Part shown: in pieces, positions 58,801 to 64,000 of the stretch
How positions within the stretch are numbered: position 1 is the stretch's first letter
Layout: each line of letters opens with the position of its first letter
From: Sipunculus nudus
Lineage: Eukaryota > Annelida > Sipuncula > Golfingiida > Sipunculidae
DNA length: 64,000 bases
Direction: 5' to 3'
Assembly (NCBI GenBank): GCA_026874595.1
Contig: CM049320.1
Location: 22,765,714 to 22,829,713 of the forward strand
Notes under the pieces: generated by a model
What the model saw: the letters and a program-made list of their open reading frames with translations, nothing else
Database searches by the model: none
Told to the model about the DNA's origin: nothing
Program-made: the position numbers and the translations under genes

Positions 58801-59614
58801 CACGTATCCGGGTAATCTGTTACCTGTAAACCAACGTTTTCCAAAAGAAGTGAGAGATGCAGTAAATTCTTATCGCATTCACGCACCACCTTTCTCGTCT
58901 TTCTAACTCTAATTTTGGTTATTTCATATACCTCTCTGGGTAAATATGACTATAAAACAAGACGTTCTTACCGTAGATGATCTCCTGTCTTGCTATATCT
59001 GAACTGTGTTCAATATGGGCAATCTTCTTCCCGCATATATGAGTTGGACGTATGCTTGGCACAAAGTATATGTTGGCCACATCCTTAAGTGTCTGCTTCC
59101 ACCAATGTCCCATGGGTTCGCTCTCCCCATGCAAATAGATATAATCAACTTTCATGTATTTGTGGACACTTAAAAAGGACAGGTAACCCAGAAATGTAAA
59201 GTTTGCAACGCCATTATACCAAACATAATGGACGATATTAGGTACTGGTAATTGTTCGTCGTCCCCTTTCAGGTTTTCTCTAAGCGTAAGAGGAAACGAG
59301 ATCAACTTTGATGCTCTACAGCGCTTCATAAATTCATGAACTGCTTTGCTGCCGTTTAAACTGTCCATTTCAAATTCTTTACTGAACAGCCTGTCATGGA
59401 TGCATGGCCCGATATGTACCTCTTTTGACGTTTGTGGTTCACACAAGTCCACAGTTTCTTTTTCATATTGTATAAAAGAAACATTCCTAGGTCTCTTGGA
59501 TACGCTTAGTGTACCATGTTTTTTCCATGTCCGTGACGTCAGCAGCACACATAGCAAAGGCACTAACAGAACACAAAGCAAGGAAAATTTCATGAGTAAA
59601 CGTATTCGAGTCAT
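52438..59614 (-). CDS. Type II membrane glycosyltransferase, DXD sugar-binding (GT32-like)
   Basis: Two exons, 58972-59614 and 52438-52895, join in phase 1 (TACG|GTAAGA ... TTTTCAG|AGTACG) across a 6,076-bp intron. They give a complete 366-residue protein. Residues 1-8 are basic and 9-26 hydrophobic (FSLLCVLLVPLLCVLL), a signal anchor typical of Golgi enzymes. The catalytic domain begins near PNIVHYVWYNG (125-135). The DXD motif spans the splice junction region: HSSDIARQEIIY|EYGGVYLDTDV, with D222-T-D224 expected to bind Mn2+ and the nucleotide sugar. The order matches Gly_transf_sug/GT32-type proteins. Donor and acceptor sugars cannot be told from sequence. Potential N-glycosylation sites lie at NVS 44 and NFT 138. 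The start is the first ATG of the frame. Confidence 0.88.
52896..54130. other. Glycosyltransferase intron, 3' part
   Basis: No exon, RNA gene or clear repeat seen. Confidence 0.5.
54130..54910. other. GC-rich island in glycosyltransferase intron
   Basis: CpG-rich compared with its surroundings, with overlapping open frames on both strands and none recognisable. Contains a direct repeat TTGAAGTCTGGTGAGACGCA at 54667 and 54695, and TTGGCGCCCGGGTCC (54849-54863). The latter resembles the start of a tRNA-Lys primer-binding site, but there is no adjacent LTR end. It could be an old retroelement 5' region or an internal CpG island. Confidence 0.4.
55466..55480. repeat. C homopolymer
   Basis: Run of about 14 C. 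Confidence 0.9.
55560..57900. repeat. ~440-bp-period repeat block with CAGCGCCCCCTGGTGG cores
   Basis: Decayed tandem of modules, each with GACCTTGACCTTTGACC-like lines, AAAACTG(A/G)GG-type blocks, GCAGCGCCCCCTGG cores and CAGACAGACATAC tails. It ends in an inverted repeat GCTTGCCG..CGGCAAGC (57870-57899). Related CTTGCCGGAA ends occur at 55523 and 56389. No ORF of note. Confidence 0.7.
55930..57415. promoter_or_regulatory. Five CTCF-like cores in one orientation
   Basis: GCAGCGCCCCCT occurs at 55930, 56819, 56958, 57259 and 57403, always on the plus strand. At 56958-56974 and 57259-57275 the full GCAGCGCCCCCTGGTGG is present. Its reverse complement, CCACCAGGGGGCGCTGC, is the vertebrate CTCF core. 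Whether CTCF of this animal binds them is not shown. Confidence 0.5.
58268..58625. mobile_element. MITE with AAAGGTGCCCATTCACCT ends, copy B
   Basis: 358 bp, direct-orientation partner of 27859-28310. Ends AAAGGTGCCCATTCACCT and AGGTAATTGGACCCCTTT. It lies inside the glycosyltransferase intron close to exon 1. Confidence 0.75.
58972..59614 (-). CDS. Glycosyltransferase exon 1 (anchor and N-terminal half)
   Basis: 214 codons plus one base. Encodes the signal anchor, the stem, and the first half of the GT domain up to ARQEIIY. Donor TCTACG|GTAAGA is near-consensus. CCTCCAG|GAAAAG just upstream of the ATG could be the acceptor of a 5'-UTR intron. Confidence 0.88.
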
Positions 59615-59699
59615 GTTTATCTTTTCCTGGAGGTTAAATGCTCTGTATCCGAGTGCTACCTCAACTTAATTTTATGGAGCGCTATTAGAAAACACTTCA

Positions 59700-60121
59700 G
59701 TTCAGGGGATTAAGATTTTATTGATTCTACAGCGTCGACGTACGATGATGATGTTTTATATATGTTAAGCTGGCAAACAACATATGTTCAACAAATGGGA
59801 TTAACTCAGACGCTAAAAGATTATCTGACATATGCGGAAAATGTTTTGGTGAACGCTGATGGGTTATATATATATGTGATTATGTGCCAGGTATATTATC
59901 GATATTTACGATATATGATCATGAATTCTTGTTGCTATTTAACTTAATATTTTATTATGGATGAATTTTTTTTATATATATATATATCTTCTATTCGAGC
60001 ATAGGAATCAATTGATGTGAAAGGTGCATGTGAAGTCATATTATTCTTATGTATTACCCTGGCCTAGAATATTCAACAGTACTCAATTTTTGTAACAAAT
60101 AAGCAATTCAAATGATTATTA

Positions 60122-60157
<36 letters not shown>

Positions 60158-63100
60158 TAGTGCTACAGGCAAGGTTTATTACACAGATGGAGCTAAGCCT
60201 TTTGGTTCCTTTTGTAATGGGGTTTTTAGTAAACCGGTTATGTTGCATAGACGAATTGGTGCAAACTGATTTAACATGAGCTCACATTCTCGTAACACTA
60301 TGTTCTTGGGTTTCTTCAAAGGATGGAGGAAAACAAGAACAAACTAGAATACGGGAAGTCGACAAGCAACTACGTGTATCCGCCTAAACCAGAGTGGGAC
60401 AGGTGAAGTGAGGCTTGGATTGAGTGGCAAGGGGAAATAGAGAGAGGTGTGTTGCATATAAGCATGGATGTCTGCAGCTGAAATGTGTATGTAGGTGGTG
60501 GCGCCACCTGTCACAAAATTTTTGTTATAAAGCTATCCAAGGGCTACATTTGTGCAATTTTGTTTTTCCTGATTGGTCAAACGAGTCCGAAGATATGTGG
60601 GTTAATGTGTCAAAACAGACGCACGGATGGACGCACTGGAGAGAGGAAAGGTCAGAGGTCAACGCAAAATATTTTGGCATCAGTTCACTTGTGACCCGAT
60701 AATCATGTTAAGTTTCGGAAAAATCTGGTGGTCCCAGAGTTCTATTCAGGAAACGAACGCGGCGGCGGCGGCGGCGGCAGAACCTGGTCAAAACCATAGT
60801 ATCGGCAAAACATAGGGAGAGATAAATATCTCTACAGAGACACAAAAGAACAGAAAGATCAGAAAAACCCGCAAGATTCGAATAAAATAATCGTGTTAGA
60901 CGACAATTAAATAAATTCTGTCTTTTTGCATGAGCCGATTTTTAAAAAAAATATATTGCTTTTATTTGTAAAATTTAGGAACAAGGAACAAATTGAGATA
61001 TTACAGGTTTTTAACTTGTTCTTGTATTTTTGATATGTCTTAGGACAAACTTTACACAAATCTCGGTGGCAAACCAGATACATAAAGTCTGCTTTTAAAT
61101 ATATTTAGATCTTAAAAAATGTCTACTGTAGAATTTTTAGTTGGGAATTTATTTTCGTGGTTTTCGGGGACCAAGTTAATCCACGAAATCAAGATTCCAA
61201 CGATAAAAAAATCATACGGTCAGATAATAACTTTACGGCAGCTGGTGGTCGACTTCATCTATATATAGTATCACTGGCAAAATTTCCAGTAAGCTAGAGG
61301 AATTGCTGAATACTATTATATGATACATATACTTAATCTACTGAATTGCTTTTCCTATAATTTACTTTAACAAAATACGTGATAAATAAATATTGTCCAT
61401 TCTATTGTTTCCCTTAATATCGCACAAATACGGCCCTCTGAAATGTTTACAATAAAAAATATAAACTTTACTATAAACTGAAAATATATCGTCACAGTTC
61501 CTCTTATCAACATTTTGGTTGAAAAATTCAAGAACAATACCACATCTAACGCACTAAGCGGTAGCTTCTATATGAAATACACATCTTCGAATGTTTCCAA
61601 AGCACGGTTTTTTAACCGGCCTTTTCTAGTATATAGATAAAAAAAATAGCCATTCAGAATAAAGCGTTCGTCATCGCTGAGTTTTGAGCATTCGAATAAT
61701 TGCAAATAAATATTTGAAAGTTTTGTTACAGATTATTCACACCTAAGGGTTATAAAATACGATAATAATTTGTAAATTGATGAATGTAATATTGTTTAGA
61801 ATATTGTTAAAATCACAACAGAGAGATAATGTGACATAATGTGTTATTAAGCACAGAGTATTTTATATCTCTTGTTTCATAAAGCGGCTGAGGATAACAG
61901 TGTAAAAAACCTTTGTAACATTGTCCATCTTTATGGTTTCACCGAATATATAACGTGGTATATGATTAGTGTCGTGTCAGACACGAGGGATTTATGTTAA
62001 ATACAAAGATTGCAGGGAAATTTCTTGAATGCCCATTTGAAATAGAATGCGAATCATATTGGGCCGGCAAGAGTGATGGTATAGTTCTTTTCGTGAACAG
62101 TTTGTTTGTGTTTTCAGTTAGTTGGTCCAGTTTGGTAAATGACATGAGGCATACCGTAGAGTTGGCAACACGAAAAAGAATCCAAAAGAGGACAGGCAAT
62201 GATGAGTTGTGTCTTTTTTTGATAGGTCACTACCATCTTTATGAATTATTCCTTTTTTTTCTCTTCATGAAATAAAGCATTTGTTATAGTCTTCTCACAT
62301 GTAATTAGATATACCAAATCCTCACACTCCATTCACCAAGCACCATCATTGGTGAAAGCAAATATCCTTGCCTAGTGAGTAAGAAAGCTGGATCTTTTAG
62401 AACATACCTTTGCACATTTGCCTTGCTGTTTGCAATTGAAAATCTTTTTAACTTTACATTGATAGTTTTCAAAAGCATAACCTGTAGATTACGGCTCACA
62501 ATTGAAAATGTAAGAAAAAACTCCTGATATGAAATGAATGATGCACAAATTCTTCACAACTGACAGGAATATATTTTATGAACAACATGTCGAACCAGGA
62601 AGCGTGATGCATTCTTACCATGTTAATTCATCCCGCCCAGAGGAGAATACAAGTTACCATGTACCCATCTATAATACATATATATAAGAAAGGATTGCCA
62701 AAAAAAGTGTTCATGTACGAAATGACGTGATATCACATATAAATGGAGCAACTGTGTAAGACACCGGGAAGGGGTGACACAAGGATATTACGACAATGAC
62801 CCGAAGCGAGTTCTAATGCCCTGTCACTCAGTCCAAAACCGAGAGAGAATTCTTCAAGTATATACATGGGTAGAGAAATAAATAAATTATTGAATTTAGA
62901 AAACCACCCGTTTCTCTTGAATTGTCAACTTATTTCCTTTATAGGTATATGGTTGTTTATATAATTATTTAATCACTTACTTTTGTATCGACCGATATAA
63001 CAGTTAAAGTTCCCTATGAAAATGGTATTATAACGTAAAACACGGTGGTTTATCGATAAATAACATGCAACTGACACATCATGTCAGGATATGGATATAT

Positions 63101-64000
63101 TATGCCTTCACCACCTGGTATTATACCTCCACTGACAGGTGTCTGTCATAACTCTGTAATACCTGACGTCCAACGAATGCTTCTCTGATTACTGACCTAT
63201 CATAAGTGACTCTCTAATGACTAACTTCCAATGAGTAGCTCTCTAATATCTGACTAGGGAGCAACCCTAACTACACATTATGATGATTATGCATTTTATA
63301 AGTAACCACATTGAACATGGCTCTAGACTACAGCTGGACAAGCAACTGTCTAATCAGATTCGTCTTACAGCATGGCCTTCACATAAAAAATTAACAGGAC
63401 CTTCTTCAATGTGGCATAAAGCAAACAAACGATTCAAACTTATATATGTAAACATTTCCTTTCAGGCACCTTCCTTAGGTTAATAAGAAATTAATTCAAA
63501 GTCTGAAAGAGATGTTGTGCTATCTTGGATAATTAAAGATTTTGTGAAATGGCTTTACTTTACCTGAGTCAGCTTATATACGGGGAAGTTTCTATAAATG
63601 CTCATGTTAAGAGTTTCAGTTATCGAAGAGTACATTTATCTTTATGTACAATTACAACATAGTTATTGGGAAAAAAAATAAGTCTCCCCCATATAATCTG
63701 TTCCCAAAAAAATCAATGATCAACATACTATGAGTCATTGGTTGTTGCTGACAGAGAATTTTTGGGTTTTCTTTCCTGAAGGGTCATTTTTGCAAAAATA
63801 TATAATTTCTCTCTCAAGTTCTCAATTTGAATCGCCCAGCTAATTTTGAATTTTTTTAATATTATATAAGCTCTCTTGCAAAGTAGAAGATTACGAATAC
63901 TCTCAGTATTTTCATGTTGAAAGTCAGAAAAGATGTTTCTTGCATTTATCTTTGAGGGAAAGCTTGGTAGCTTTTGCTCGGGTTAATTCTATTTATGCGA
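59700..64000. other. Right-hand intergenic region
   Basis: Upstream of the glycosyltransferase gene on the minus strand. Contains (TTA)n at about 60124-60156, (GGC)n at 60758-60779, and a TTTCGTGG...CCACGAAA inverted repeat (61154-61189) of a type I associate with molluscan repeats. No coding exon or RNA gene can be supported. Confidence 0.5.

Noticed and set aside
62305-62499. Minus frame RYVLKDPAFLLTRQGYLL as an exon
   Set aside because: No convincing acceptor/donor pair or neighbouring exon, and the family is not recognised.

Overview
The window is animal nuclear DNA: AT-rich, intron-rich, with short exons bounded by GT/AG signals, long (AT)n microsatellites and many decayed dispersed repeats. 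Together, the two recognisable protein genes and repeat types such as 'TGACCTTTGACC', 'CAGCGCCCCCTGGTGG' and GGGCCCATGTGG suggest a mollusc, probably a bivalve. That placement is inference. No bacterial operon, virus or CRISPR array is visible.

Three multi-exon genes can be assembled by hand, all on the minus strand. (1) Positions 712-8270 hold nine coding exons of a membrane-bound O-acyltransferase that I recognise as an LPCAT3/MBOAT5 orthologue. It runs off the left edge, so roughly its last third, including the catalytic histidine, is missing. (2) Positions 24880-30575 hold four phase-compatible exons of an uncharacterised protein with an N-terminal 'RWYELK...FLLD' module, an LEPP-type linker and a very acidic exon. 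Its 3' end is unclear. A phase-compatible exon at about 16432 carries an in-frame TAG and then a 198-bp MITE just before what would be the native stop. (3) Positions 52438-59614 hold two exons of a type II membrane glycosyltransferase (DXD sugar-binding, GT32-like) separated by a 6.1-kb intron.

The rest is mostly repeats. 1790-2175: ~30-bp minisatellite inside the LPCAT3-like gene. 11065-13310 and 19624-22466: two copies of a ~2.25-kb repeat, the second carrying a 557-bp insertion flanked by TTATA. 14740-19240: degenerate coding fragments. 25100-26150: degenerate tandem repeat. 31081-31830: ~235-bp tandem array open in several frames. 32100-32211: tRNA-derived SINE head. 33000-34300: dispersed repeat modules. 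39370-39560: CpG-rich candidate promoter with a perfect CRE. 40134-43870: five tandem units of ~0.8 kb. 44328-44381: near-perfect hairpin. 44833-45475: cluster of ACCGTTACC motifs. 47440-50720: duplicated repeat with an LTR-like insert. 55560-57900: repeats carrying five copies of a CTCF-like core. 58268-58625: MITE. 59700-64000: largely featureless.

No discrete new multi-gene system is visible. The most unusual signals are regulatory-looking motifs embedded in repeats: CTCF-like cores at ~440-bp periodicity, DR1 nuclear-receptor sites in the 2.25-kb repeat, and the Myb-like ACCGTTA cluster. The large GGGCCCATGTGG tandem arrays are also notable.
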